Of a stretch of DNA of 33,829 bases, positions 20,902 through 29,016 are shown piece by piece. The DNA lies in assembly GCA_003022005.1 (NCBI GenBank), contig PXRQ01000079.1:20432-54260 (forward strand). The letters are read 5' to 3'. The notes below the pieces were generated by a model. The model was not told where the DNA came from. It ran no database searches and was given only the letters and a program-made list of their open reading frames with translations. A program made the translations under genes and the position numbers. Position 1 is the first letter of the stretch, and the number at the start of each line of letters is the position of its first letter. Origin of the DNA: Halobacteriales archaeon QS_5_70_15 (GTDB lineage Archaea > Halobacteriota > Halobacteria > Halobacteriales > Haloarculaceae).

Positions 20902-23157
20902 TCACGGCTCGGGGGGGTCGCCGTCCCAGGCGTCGACGTCCGCATAGAAGTTCAGCATCGCGTACCTCAGCTTCCCCGGGCCGACGTCGATCATCTCCGC
21001 GCGCTCCTCGTCGGGGAACGTCCCGTTGACGCTGTACTCGCCGAGCTCCGACGACCCGGCGAGGGTGTACCGTTCGTCGACGAGCACGCGCGCGCCGAAG
21101 TCCTCGGGCGAACGAACGACCCGCCCGAGCGCCTGCCGGGTCTTCCGTACCGTGGGTATCTCGACGGCGTAGCGCCAGCCCGCGTCCTCGTTCCCGGCGG
21201 CTCCGGCACCTCGACCCCCGGTGCCTTCGGCGCCGCTGTTTCCGGTGCCTCCGGCACCGTCCTCCCCGAACGCCCCGGCGTACGCCCGCTGGACGGCGTC
21301 CATCCGGTCGTCGAGGTGCGGGTACGGCACGCCCACGACGACGACGGTGCGGGCGTCGTCGCCGTCGTAGGAGACGCCCTCGGTCAGCGTGCCCCACAGG
21401 GAAGTGAACAGCACCCCGCGGTCGTCGGCGACGAACTCCTCGCGGAGCGCCTCCGCACGGACGCCGGGCCGGTCGAGGTACGGTGTCGCGTCGGTCTCGA
21501 CGCGGTGGTAGTAGCGCTCGGCCTCGGCGTAGGAGGGAAAGAACGCCAGCGTGTTCCCTGGCGTGAACCGCACCGCGTCCTCGAGCACCTCGGTGACGGT
21601 CTCCTGGACCCCGGGGTCATCGCGGTTCCGGGCGTACAGCGCGGGGACGTCCACCGCGTAGGTGCGCCGGCGCTCCTCGGGGAACTGCTCCCCGTAGGCC
21701 ATCGTGAGGGGGTCCTCGACGCCGAGGACATCCCCGAGGACGTCGAACGGCCGCAGCGTCGCCGACATCAGCACGGCGGCGTGGAGGTCCGCGAACAGCG
21801 GCGCCGCCACCTCCCGCGGGATGCAGGTGTAGAGTTCCGCCCGACCGCGGACGCCGCCCGTCCCGTCCCGGCGGACGCTCACGACCGGGTACTGGCCCGG
21901 CTTCTTCCCCTCCTCGAGCCACGCCTCGACGAACGTCGCGGCCGCCAGCACGCGGCACTCCTTGCGGGTGGCCGTCTCGGCGTCCTTGTACGCCTGCTCG
22001 TAGCGCTTGTCGAGCGTGGCCCCGAGTTCGAGCGCCGACTCGAGGTCGTGGTCGATCCCCCGGCCGGTGTAGCGATCGAGGAACGCCACCGTGAGGTCGT
22101 CGCGGCCGTCGGGGTTCTCGACGGTCAGGTCCGTCCAGTCCTCGCCGACGGACTCGCGTTCGTGTGGCGACAGCGCGTCCTCGTAGGTCCCCACCAGCGC
22201 GTCCCGGAACGCCCCGAGGACGTTCCGTGCGGCGTCAGCACGGTAGTCCTCCACCTCCGAGAGTTCGTCGAGCGCGCCGTCGAAGGTCACCTCCGCGCAC
22301 GTGCGCGTGGCGTGATCGCGGGCCGCCTCCTCGATGTTGTGCGCCTCGTCGAACACCGCGACGACGTCCTCCGGGTCCCGGCCGAGCCACCGGAAGAACT
22401 GCTCGCGGACGAACGGGTCGAGGAGGTGGTGGTAGTTCGCCACCACGAGGTCGACCTCCTCCATCCCCTCCTTCAGCAGCTCGTAGCCACAGAAGCCGTG
22501 CTCGCCCGCCCACTCGTAGACGTCGTCGGGCGTGCGGACGTCCTCGAACAGCCAGTCGTAGAAGGCGTCGGTGTCGCCGGTGAGGTTCTCGTAGAACCGC
22601 TCGCAGACGTTGCGCTCCTCGCGGAGCGCCTCGATCTCCGCCTGGACGTCCCCGAGTTCGTCCATCACGGCGCCGCGGGCGTCGGCCGCCTCCTCGCGCC
22701 CGTCCCGGGCGGCGTCGAGCAGTTCCCGCTCGCGGGACTCGAGCGAGCGGAGGTCCTCCTCGCGGTCGACGAGTTCGCGGGTGGTATCGCGGAGCGCCTG
22801 GCACTCCTCGTAGCCGACGTCGATGTGACACATCGAGGCCTTCCCGCGGAACACGACCGCCCGAACCGGCTCCTGTCGGGTGATGGCGCGGGCGTCGCGG
22901 ACGAACTGGCGGGTCTGCTGGTGGACGTTCGTCGTGATCACGACCGTCTTGTCGTGCTCGCGGGCGTGCTGGAGCGCCGGCACGAGCGCCGCGAGGGTCT
23001 TGCCCGTCCCGCAGGCCCCCTCGAAGAGGACGTGCCGACCCTCGCCGAGGGCGTCGTGGATGCGACCCATCGCCTCCCGCTGGTGGTCGTACGGCTCCTC
23101 GTACGGGAAGAAGCGCAGGTACTCCGGATCCGACGCTGACTCGGCGGGCCGCGACAC
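20902..23157 (-). CDS. XPD/Rad3-type ATP-dependent DNA helicase with Fe-S cluster
   Basis: This SF2 helicase (751 aa) unwinds DNA 5'-3' and is related to XPD and DinG. Walker A is GACGTGKT (residues 47-54). The four cysteines of the 4Fe-4S domain are C110, C119, C185 and C223, around a charged coiled-coil-like arch (125-185). The DEAH box is at 270-273, LMSATLRPFD is motif III-like, and motif VI QALGRVVRS is at 675-683. Residues 631-660 form a Gly/Ala-rich loop inserted between motifs V and VI. GTG 23157 is chosen because CTTTTATC (minus strand, near 23181-23188) is centred 27 nt upstream. The likely role is DNA repair; whether it is the main XPD or a DinG-like paralogue is not settled. Confidence 0.9.
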   Translation of the reverse strand: MSRPAESASDPEYLRFFPYEEPYDHQREAMGRIHDALGEGRHVLFEGACGTGKTLAALVPALQHAREHDKTVVITTNVHQQTRQFVRDARAITRQEPVRAVVFRGKASMCHIDVGYEECQALRDTTRELVDREEDLRSLESRERELLDAARDGREEAADARGAVMDELGDVQAEIEALREERNVCERFYENLTGDTDAFYDWLFEDVRTPDDVYEWAGEHGFCGYELLKEGMEEVDLVVANYHHLLDPFVREQFFRWLGRDPEDVVAVFDEAHNIEEAARDHATRTCAEVTFDGALDELSEVEDYRADAARNVLGAFRDALVGTYEDALSPHERESVGEDWTDLTVENPDGRDDLTVAFLDRYTGRGIDHDLESALELGATLDKRYEQAYKDAETATRKECRVLAAATFVEAWLEEGKKPGQYPVVSVRRDGTGGVRGRAELYTCIPREVAAPLFADLHAAVLMSATLRPFDVLGDVLGVEDPLTMAYGEQFPEERRRTYAVDVPALYARNRDDPGVQETVTEVLEDAVRFTPGNTLAFFPSYAEAERYYHRVETDATPYLDRPGVRAEALREEFVADDRGVLFTSLWGTLTEGVSYDGDDARTVVVVGVPYPHLDDRMDAVQRAYAGAFGEDGAGGTGNSGAEGTGGRGAGAAGNEDAGWRYAVEIPTVRKTRQALGRVVRSPEDFGARVLVDERYTLAGSSELGEYSVNGTFPDEERAEMIDVGPGKLRYAMLNFYADVDAWDGDPPEP

Positions 23158-23394
23158 GACCGGGGATACCCCCCTCTCCGATAAAAGGGTTCGCCGGCCG
23201 TGGCGGAAGTGTAACGCGACGGCGGGCCGGCCCGACGGCCACCCCGAGGTTCAAATACGGGGACGGGAGCACCGGGACGCGTGCCCGGCTAGAGGGCCGC
23301 GCGGCGCACGCGGGAGCGCGGGTCGCCGCCGCGCGGACGGCCCGACCGCCCGTGTCCGGGTCCGATAATCCCCGTTGACCCGCCTGCTCGCCTC
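23158..23394. other. GC-rich interval with a promoter-like box and strong hairpins, no ORF
   Basis: This interval lies between the helicase start and the MITE. It contains TTCAAATA at 23250-23257, a good TATA box for plus-strand transcription from about 23280. No frame downstream is open (GTG-CCC-GGC-TAG). Inverted repeats are frequent: CCGGG/CCCGG around 23273-23289, GCGTGC/GCACGC from 23279, and GGGTCG with CGACC further on. A structured non-coding RNA is possible, but chance folding of GC-rich DNA is also plausible. Confidence 0.35.
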
Positions 23395-23472
23395 GTACGG
23401 TCGTGCGTAACGATGTACCGGCGATAACCCGGACAGGGTCGGGTATCGATAGATCGTTACGCAGGACCGTAT
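23395..23472 (+). mobile_element. MITE-like palindromic element, copy 1
   Basis: This 78-bp element has imperfect terminal inverted repeats, GTACGGTCGTGCGTA (23395-23409) and TACGCAGGACCGTAT (23458-23472). The central 39 bp (23411-23449) are identical to the reverse complement of 33658-33696. Internal arms (GATAACCCG against CGGGTATC) let most of the element fold on itself. It encodes nothing. Its last base is the first base of the CDF gene stop triplet, so it sits directly at that gene's 3' end. No target-site duplication is evident. A non-autonomous transposon derivative is inferred; no transposase is in the window. Confidence 0.75.
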
Positions 23473-24413
23473 CAGACCTCGGGTTCGATGTAGACCCGCT
23501 TGACGCTCGAGTTCCTGGACATGATCTCCTCCTCGATCGACGTGATGCGGGCGTCGATCTTCCCGGCGTCCATTCCCGGCTCGAAGCTCACGTCGGCGGT
23601 GAGGACGGCCCGCTCGGGTCCGAAGTAGACCGTCCGGAGGTCGTCGACGTGGGCGACCCCCGGGGTGTTGCGGATGAGCTCCCGGAGCGGCTTCTCGTCC
23701 TCGGTGGGGAGCGACTCGCCGAGGAGGAGCCGCTTGTTCTCCCAGGCCAGTGCCAGCGCGAACCCCATCAGCATCACCCCGATCAGCAGCGACGTCACCG
23801 CGTCGTACAGCGGGTTCCCCGTCGTCCGCGAGAGGTAGACGCCGACGAGCGCCAGCCCGGCGCCCGCCATCGCGATGGTGTCCTCGGTCAGCGCCGTGAG
23901 GGTAGTCACGTCGCTGGTCTTTCGGAACGCCTCCCGGAGCGTCGTCCAGTCGTTGTCCGCCATCTGCCGGCGCATCTCCGCGTGGGCCTTCTTCAGCGCC
24001 CACGCCTCGAAGACGATGGCCCCGACGAGGACCGCGTAGTTGACGTAGACGCCGGGGAACGTGTACCCCAGCAGCGACGCGGTGTTGGTGCTCACCGGGT
24101 GGGGGTGGACGATGGCGTCGTAGCCGTGTTTCACCGACTCCCACCCCGCGATTCCGAACAGGAACACCGACACGAGGAACGCGTAGAAGAACTGCGCCTT
24201 CCCGTAGCCGAACGGGTGTCGCCGGTTGGCGTCCCTCGCGCCGAACCGGATGCCGATGAGCAGGAACACCTGGTTGCCGGTGTCGGAGATCGAGTGGTAC
24301 GTCTCCGAGAGCATCGAGGGGCTCCCCGTGATGAGAAAGCCGAGGAACTTGAGAACCGCGATGGCTCCGTTGGCGACGAGCGCGGCGAGGACCACCGACT
24401 TGCTGCCTGCCAT
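23472..24413 (-). CDS. Cation diffusion facilitator metal transporter
   Basis: This CDF family protein (313 aa) exports divalent metals such as Zn2+ or Mn2+ in exchange for protons. Six membrane spans occupy about residues 5-235. The TM2 metal site is H40 and D44 (SETYHSISDTGNQ), and TM5 carries E177-D178 (TALTEDTIAMAG), a pattern closer to the ZnT9-like branch than to bacterial YiiP. RRHPFGYGKAQFFYAF after TM2 is the family signature. The cytoplasmic C-terminal domain (from about 245) has VDDLRTVYFGPERAVLTADV. The minus-strand TATA-like CCTTTGAG is about 28 nt upstream of ATG 24413. Its stop abuts MITE copy 1. The metal is not decided by sequence. Confidence 0.9.
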   Translation of the reverse strand: MAGSKSVVLAALVANGAIAVLKFLGFLITGSPSMLSETYHSISDTGNQVFLLIGIRFGARDANRRHPFGYGKAQFFYAFLVSVFLFGIAGWESVKHGYDAIVHPHPVSTNTASLLGYTFPGVYVNYAVLVGAIVFEAWALKKAHAEMRRQMADNDWTTLREAFRKTSDVTTLTALTEDTIAMAGAGLALVGVYLSRTTGNPLYDAVTSLLIGVMLMGFALALAWENKRLLLGESLPTEDEKPLRELIRNTPGVAHVDDLRTVYFGPERAVLTADVSFEPGMDAGKIDARITSIEEEIMSRNSSVKRVYIEPEV

Positions 24414-24523
24414 TACCGGGTGGCAGTGGCCGCCGTCTCAAAGGCCTACCGACCACGGTTACGGCGGGCCTCCTCCCCGTCCCGTGTCGACCGGTTGATG
24501 TCGGTGGGGAGCCGACGGGTCGT

Positions 24524-24939
24524 ATGCTCGTCGTCGTCTCGGACACGCACGGCACGACCGACCACCGCATGGAGGGGCACACTTTAGAGGCGGTCCGCGA
24601 GGCCGACCTCGTCCTCCACGCGGGGGACTTCCTCACCCGGTCGGTCCTCGCGGCGTTCGAGGCTGAAGCCGCCGCGTTCCGTGGTGTGTACGGCAACAAC
24701 GACCCGACCGAGCTCCGCGAGCGGCTGCCGGCCGACCGGGTCGTCGAGTGGGCCGGGCTGCGGATCGCCATGGCCCACGGCCACGATCACTCGGACACCG
24801 CCCCGGGAGCCACGCCGACCCGCGGTGGCACCCGCCAGCCCACGCCGAACTCCGGTCGGACGGGGCGGGCGGCGAACTCGGGGTCCGCGGGCGCATCGTC
24901 GAACCGGACGGCACGCTCCTCGAATCGTTCGAACTGTAG
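24524..24939 (+). pseudogene. YfcE-like metallophosphodiesterase gene with internal deletion and frameshift
   Basis: The first frame gives a normal start, MLVVVSDTHGTTDHRMEGHT, with D7 and H9, LVLHAGDF (D35), GVYGNNDP and MAHGHDH (H85). It then becomes Thr/Arg/Ser-rich text. From about 24810 a second frame reads PGSHADPRWHPPAHAEL and RGRIVEPDGTLLESFEL with a stop at 24939, the usual C-terminus of this family. The conserved middle with the G-H-S/T-H metal motif (roughly 35-40 residues) is missing between the two halves. The protein would lack a metal ligand in any case. A TATA-like box about 28 nt upstream is still present, so the loss may be recent. Frame 1 stays open to 25009. Confidence 0.78.
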
Positions 24940-25055
24940 AACGAGCGGCGGGGGACAGCGGGACACGGTTCGGTGGAGGGCCGAAGCGTACCCGACAGTC
25001 CGTGGGTAAGAATCAAATAGGCGTCGTAGGCTCAAAGAGGCGTTTGACTCTCCGT

Positions 25056-25929
25056 TCAGCGGCCGTAGGTCAGCGCCACGGCGGCGACCAGCACGAGCGC
25101 GCCGCCGAGGAAGAACAGCAGCCCCGGCGGGAGTCCCGCGGGTGCGAGCGCGTCTCCGCCGCCCGGCCCCGCGACGGTCCGGGCCGTCTCCGTGGCGAGA
25201 TCGGTGGCCGTCGCGGCCGGCGTCGGTTCGGCGCTCGCCGTAGCCGTCGCGGCTTCCGTCGGGACCGGGGTGGCCGCCTCGGTCGCCATCGGCGACGGCG
25301 TCCCCTGGGGCGCCGGCGTCCCGGTCGCCATCGGGGTCCCGGTCGCCGCGGGTTCGGCCGTCCCGGCCGTCGTCTCGGCGACCTCCGTCGGAGCGGCGGT
25401 CGGGGTTCGCGTGGCCTCCTCGATACCCGCCCCGTCGCCGGCTGGCGTGGCCGTCGGCTCCGCGGCACCGGCGCCGCCGTCGCCGCCACCCGCGCCCCCG
25501 GCGTCCTCGGCGTCCCCCGCGTCGCCGCCCCCGCTACCGGTCCGCGCGACGGGGGACGGGAACCCCCCGCCGAAGGCCTCCTGGACGGCGACGGCGCCGA
25601 CGGCGAGGGCGGCGACCCCGCCGACGAGCCGCGAGAGGGCGGCCCGCAGGCCGGAGGCCTCCTCCTCTCGGCCGGCGTAGATGACCAGCGGCTCGTCCGC
25701 GGGGGCGTAGACGTCCATCTCCCGCCCCTTCTCGGAGTAGGCGGTCCCGACGGTCGGCGAGACCCGACGGGGGTGCGGGCTCCTCGTGGAGGAGCGAGAG
25801 GAGCCGACGTGCGGTCCGGGAGGTGAGCGCCGACATGAGGTCGTCGGCGTCCTCGCTGTCGACGCCGACGACCCGGGGACCCGCGTCGGCGTCGGAGGAG
25901 AGGTCCGGCTTGGAGGGCAGCAGTCCCAT
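25056..25929 (-). pseudogene. Winged-helix membrane protein gene missing its recognition helix and frameshifted
   Basis: From ATG 25929 the frame reads MGLLPSKPDLSSDADAGPRV, DSEDADDLMSALTSRTARRL and LSLLHEEPAPPSGLADR, the start of an ArsR-like helix-turn-helix. It is then lost at about 25750. The other frame resumes with GTAYSEKGREMDVYAPADEP and LVIYAGREEEASGLRAALSR, then a membrane span, a long Thr/Ala/Pro/Glu-rich linker and a second span (GLPPGLLFFLGGALVLVAAV) ending at 25056. In relatives I remember, ~25 residues with the recognition helix join these parts; here they are absent. The promoter (TACTTGAG near 25955) looks normal. The first frame alone would yield about 130 aa of Arg-rich nonsense after residue 65. 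Confidence 0.75.
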
Positions 25930-26093
25930 CGCGTTTGTCGTATCCGGTGGCCTCTCAAGTACTTTGTCACGAGGTCGGTCGGACGACCCCGCTCCCGTCG
26001 CCGGACCCTATCGGTGCCCCGCGGCGCGCGACGGTTCCCCGCCGTACCGTGCGGCCCGAAACCCCTTTGCTGTCGGCGGGCACACCCGCGGGT

Positions 26094-26234
26094 ATGCTCC
26101 TACAACTCGACGTCGATCCCGTGCTCGTCGGGCTCGTCCTCTTCCTGCTGCTCCTCGTCTTCTTCGTCTTCCTGTTCCTCCGCCGCATCGTCACGGGGTT
26201 CACCGAGGGGCTCCGCGAGGGGCGGGACCGCTGA
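26094..26234 (+). CDS. Small single-span membrane protein (46 aa)
   Basis: The product is MLLQLDVDPVLVGLVLFLLL plus LVFFVFLFLRRIVTGFTEGL and REGRDR: one long, very hydrophobic helix (residues 9-30) followed by a basic, amphipathic tail. The CCTTTGC box near 26064-26070 is centred 27 nt upstream of the ATG, supporting a leaderless gene. Similar very short membrane proteins recur in haloarchaea; no function is known. It is convergent with the crotonase gene, with only 6 nt between the stops. Confidence 0.7.
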   Translation: MLLQLDVDPVLVGLVLFLLLLVFFVFLFLRRIVTGFTEGLREGRDR

Positions 26235-26240
26235 GGAGCC

Positions 26241-27092
26241 CTACTCGCCGTCGCCGTCGCCGTTCCCGTCCCCGGCCGCCGACGGGTCCGGCCGCGTCCC
26301 GGTGAACGGCTGCGGGGTCTGCTCCTGGCGGGCGAGGAACGCCGAGACGCGCTCGTCGAACTCCTCGCTCGCCCACACGTTCGCGGTCATGTCCCGGGCC
26401 ATCGGTTCGGCGACGAGCCCGAAGTTCGTCCACGTCTTCATGATCCCCTTGATGGCGCGGTAGGCCTGCGGGCTCTTCGTGTCGACGATGCGTGTCAGCA
26501 GCCCCATCGCGCGGTCCTCGACCTCGTCGTCGTCGACGACCCGGTTGATCAGTCCGATGCGCTCGGCCTCCTCGGCCGACAGCAGTTCGCCGAGGAGGAG
26601 CATCTCGCGGGCACGCTTCTCCCCCACGAGGAGGGGTAGCAGCTGGACGCCCCCGCCGGCCGCCGAGGAGCCGACGCCGACCTCCGGCTGGCCGAACCGG
26701 GCCGATTCGCCCGCAACGACGAGGTCACACGCCATCGTCAGCTCGTTCCCGCCGGCGACGCAGGTGCCGTCCACGGCGGCGACGACCGGCTTGCCCGTGT
26801 CCCGCAGCACGTCGAGCGTGTCGAAGTAGAGCTGCATCCACCGCGTGCCGTCCTCGAACCCGAGCTCGCGGAGTTCGCTCACGTCCGCGCCGGCACAGAA
26901 CGGGTCCGAGGTGCTTCCGAGCAGTACGCCCTGGACGTCGCGGTCGCGGTCCGCTGCCGTGAACGCCTCGTGGAGGTCAGCCAGCATCGCGAGGTCGATG
27001 GTGTTGTTCCGCTCCGGCGCGTCCAGGCGGACCCGCGTGACCCGGCCGTCGTCCGGGTGGGGTTCGACGTCGATCGTCTCGTACTCGGCCAT
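26241..27092 (-). CDS. Enoyl-CoA hydratase/isomerase (crotonase family)
   Basis: This 283-aa crotonase-fold enzyme acts on acyl-CoA thioesters, most likely hydrating enoyl-CoA in fatty-acid or amino-acid breakdown. The oxyanion-hole segments are FCAGADVSEL (residues 65-74) and GTCVAGGNELTMACD (109-123). The two catalytic glutamates are in place: E117 and E137 (ARFGQPEVGVG). Residues ~265-283 form an acidic Gly/Asp tail ending GDGNGDGDGE, beyond the normal fold. The minus-strand TATA-like AGTTATG is centred 28 nt upstream of ATG 27092. No other beta-oxidation gene is nearby, so the pathway cannot be fixed. Confidence 0.9.
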   Translation of the reverse strand: MAEYETIDVEPHPDDGRVTRVRLDAPERNNTIDLAMLADLHEAFTAADRDRDVQGVLLGSTSDPFCAGADVSELRELGFEDGTRWMQLYFDTLDVLRDTGKPVVAAVDGTCVAGGNELTMACDLVVAGESARFGQPEVGVGSSAAGGGVQLLPLLVGEKRAREMLLLGELLSAEEAERIGLINRVVDDDEVEDRAMGLLTRIVDTKSPQAYRAIKGIMKTWTNFGLVAEPMARDMTANVWASEEFDERVSAFLARQEQTPQPFTGTRPDPSAAGDGNGDGDGE

Positions 27093-27183
27093 GTTCGGTG
27101 GCGTCGTGAACCACGGACATAACTGGTGGGGTCGATGAGGTCCCCCGTCGGGACCCGGCCCCCGAGACTCGGGACCGCTCCCC

Positions 27184-27411
27184 CTACTCGTACATCCGGT
27201 TCTGGAAATCGGGGAAGTCGAACTCGCCGACCTCGCCCATCTGCTCGCGGACCCGGCTCTGGTAGAGCATCATCGCCACCTGCGGGACCGCCCCCGGCGG
27301 CACCGGCACCTGGCGGTCGAACGACTCCTCGACCCACTCGTTGTAGTCCGCCACGACGTCCATGGCGTCCTTGAAGCTGCGGAACATGAGCTCCTTGTAC
27401 GCGTCCTGCAT
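27184..27411 (-). CDS. Small conserved haloarchaeal protein (75 aa), function unknown
   Basis: The product is MQDAYKELMFRSFKDAMDVV, then ADYNEWVEESFDRQVPVPPG, AVPQVAMMLYQSRVREQMGE and VGEFDFPDFQNRMYE. It looks helical throughout, less acidic than its neighbours, with no membrane span or cysteine. The start is well supported: minus-strand GTATTATC (near 27435-27442) is centred 27 nt upstream of the ATG at 27411. It lies between the crotonase gene (same strand, 91 nt away) and the divergent YihY gene. I cannot assign a family. Confidence 0.72.
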   Translation of the reverse strand: MQDAYKELMFRSFKDAMDVVADYNEWVEESFDRQVPVPPGAVPQVAMMLYQSRVREQMGEVGEFDFPDFQNRMYE

Positions 27412-27507
27412 TACCCGCGCTTCGGGCCGGAGCCGATAATACCTACCGACACCGACGCGCGACGAGCGCGGCGGGGGTATCCCGGTGTGTGAGCCGGGTT
27501 TACAACC

Positions 27508-27513
27508 TTTATA
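27508..27513 (+). promoter_or_regulatory. TATA box of the YihY-like gene
   Basis: TTTATA within AACCTTTATACC, centred 27.5 nt before the GTG at 27538. It is the clearest TATA box in the window and makes a leaderless start there very likely. Confidence 0.75.
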
Positions 27514-27537
27514 CCACCGTCGGTCGAACCCCGTCCC

Positions 27538-28884
27538 GTGAACCGACAGGTCGGGGGGCTCGTCAGGGTGACGCGACGGACGGTCCGCGGCGTCCGCGAC
27601 GACCGCATCACGTTCATCGCGGCCGGCCTCGCGTACTACGCGTTCGTCTCGCTGGTCCCGCTGCTGCTGCTGGCGGTGGTCGGTGCCTCGCTGTTCGGCG
27701 GCGAGGCGCTCGTCCTCGCGCTGGCGAACCGGGCCACGGCCGCGCTCGGCCCGCAGGCGGGGAGCCTGGTCCGCGAGACGCTGACGAACACGACCGGACA
27801 GGCCGGGGCCGGCGTCGTCGGGACGGCGGTGCTGCTCTGGTCCGGGCTGAAGCTGTTTCGCGGGATGGACGTCGCCTTCTCGACGGTGTACGGGTCGCCG
27901 CTCCCCGACTCCATCGTCGACCAGCTCCGGAACGGCGCCGTGACCCTCGGGGCCGTCGGCCTCGGTATCGCCGCCACGGTGGCCGTCGGCGTGGCCCTCG
28001 CGGTCCTCGATCCGGACCTGGTCGTCCTGGGATTCGACTTCGCCGGCACGCTCGGGACCCTCCTGCTCCTCGGCGGGCTGACCGCCGCGTTCCTCCCGCT
28101 GTACTACGTCCTCGCGGGGGACGTCACGGTCCGCGAGGCGCTCCCGGGTGCGGTCTTCGCCGCCGGCGGCTGGGCGGTGCTCCAGACCGGCTTCCGCGTC
28201 TACGCGGGCAGCGCGGGTACCTACGAGGGGTACGGCGTCCTCGGCGCGGTCCTCCTGCTCGTCACCTTCCTCTACTTCGGCGCGCTCATCCTCCTCGTCG
28301 GCGTCGTCCTGAACGCGGTCCTCGCGGGCCGGGTCGACGCCGGGGGGCTCGACACACACATGACAGACACGGACGACACCACCGACGACGCGGCGGCACA
28401 GCGCGCGGGCGACGGGCCGGGCGGCCCGGGACGACCCGGGGACGGCGGGGATGGCGTGGACGGCGCCCCCGGCGGCCCTCGGGGCCCGGGCCCCTCGGGT
28501 GCGGGGTTCGACGTCGACGACATCGACGACGTCCGCGAGGAGCTCGAGCGGATCTACGACGAACTCGACCGGTTCGAGGGCCGGGTCGAGGACCGGACCG
28601 TCCACCGCGAGGAGATCGAAGGGGAACTCAAGCGGTACGTTCGCGCGCGGGCACGGCGCGGGAAGGCCCGCGGCTGGGGCCCCTACCTCGTCCTCCTGTA
28701 CGGGACGGCGATGACTCTCGGCGCGTTCTACCTCCTCTCCGGGGGCTGGGCCATCCTCGCGATGCTCGTGATCTGGCTCTCGACGCTCGGGCTCTACACC
28801 CTGATGCTCCTCGTCGGGGCCGCCGTCGGCGCGGGCCGGCTCCCCGGTCGACTGCGCGACCGCTTCGGCGCGTTCCGGGACTGA
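27538..28884 (+). CDS. YihY/BrkB-family membrane protein with a linker, coiled coil and two extra spans
   Basis: Residues 1-265 are a complete YihY/UPF0761-type membrane domain with about six spans. They start FIAAGLAYYAFVSLVPLLLL and include LLWSGLKLFRGMDVAFSTVY, the family's most conserved stretch. Residues 271-325 are a Thr/Asp then Gly/Pro/Asp-rich disordered linker. Residues 326-375 form a charged coiled coil (DVREELERIYDELDRFEGRV), followed by a basic patch RARARRGKARG. Two more spans occupy 383-400 and 404-431. Total 448 aa, against roughly 270-300 for plain YihY proteins. The family's role is unsettled (once misannotated as RNase BN). GTG 27538 follows the TATA box at 27508. Confidence 0.85.
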   Translation: MNRQVGGLVRVTRRTVRGVRDDRITFIAAGLAYYAFVSLVPLLLLAVVGASLFGGEALVLALANRATAALGPQAGSLVRETLTNTTGQAGAGVVGTAVLLWSGLKLFRGMDVAFSTVYGSPLPDSIVDQLRNGAVTLGAVGLGIAATVAVGVALAVLDPDLVVLGFDFAGTLGTLLLLGGLTAAFLPLYYVLAGDVTVREALPGAVFAAGGWAVLQTGFRVYAGSAGTYEGYGVLGAVLLLVTFLYFGALILLVGVVLNAVLAGRVDAGGLDTHMTDTDDTTDDAAAQRAGDGPGGPGRPGDGGDGVDGAPGGPRGPGPSGAGFDVDDIDDVREELERIYDELDRFEGRVEDRTVHREEIEGELKRYVRARARRGKARGWGPYLVLLYGTAMTLGAFYLLSGGWAILAMLVIWLSTLGLYTLMLLVGAAVGAGRLPGRLRDRFGAFRD

Positions 28885-28985
28885 CCGGCGGCCGCGCCCC
28901 GACACCCGACCGACACCGGGTCGACGCCGTCGGCGCCGGGCCGGGGTCGGGATCGGACCGGTGCCGGCGTTCCGTCCCGTTCTAA

Positions 28986-29000
28986 TAGGGGGACCCCCTA
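28986..29000. promoter_or_regulatory. 15-bp palindrome TAGGGGG-A-CCCCCTA in the PAP2 promoter
   Basis: A perfect 7-bp inverted repeat with a single central base overlaps the end of the TATA-like TTCTAATA (28980-28987) and precedes the ATG at 29017 by 16 nt. It covers the zone between TATA and the expected start site, so a bound protein would repress. It could also be a chance G/C run. Confidence 0.5.
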
Positions 29001-29016
29001 CGCCGGGGCGACGGCG

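Noticed and set aside
23241..23262. tRNA T-arm look-alike (CCCCG AGGTTCAAATA CGGGG)
   Set aside because: The loop is 11 nt rather than 7, and no acceptor, D-arm or anticodon arm can be built around it; a TATA box is the better reading.
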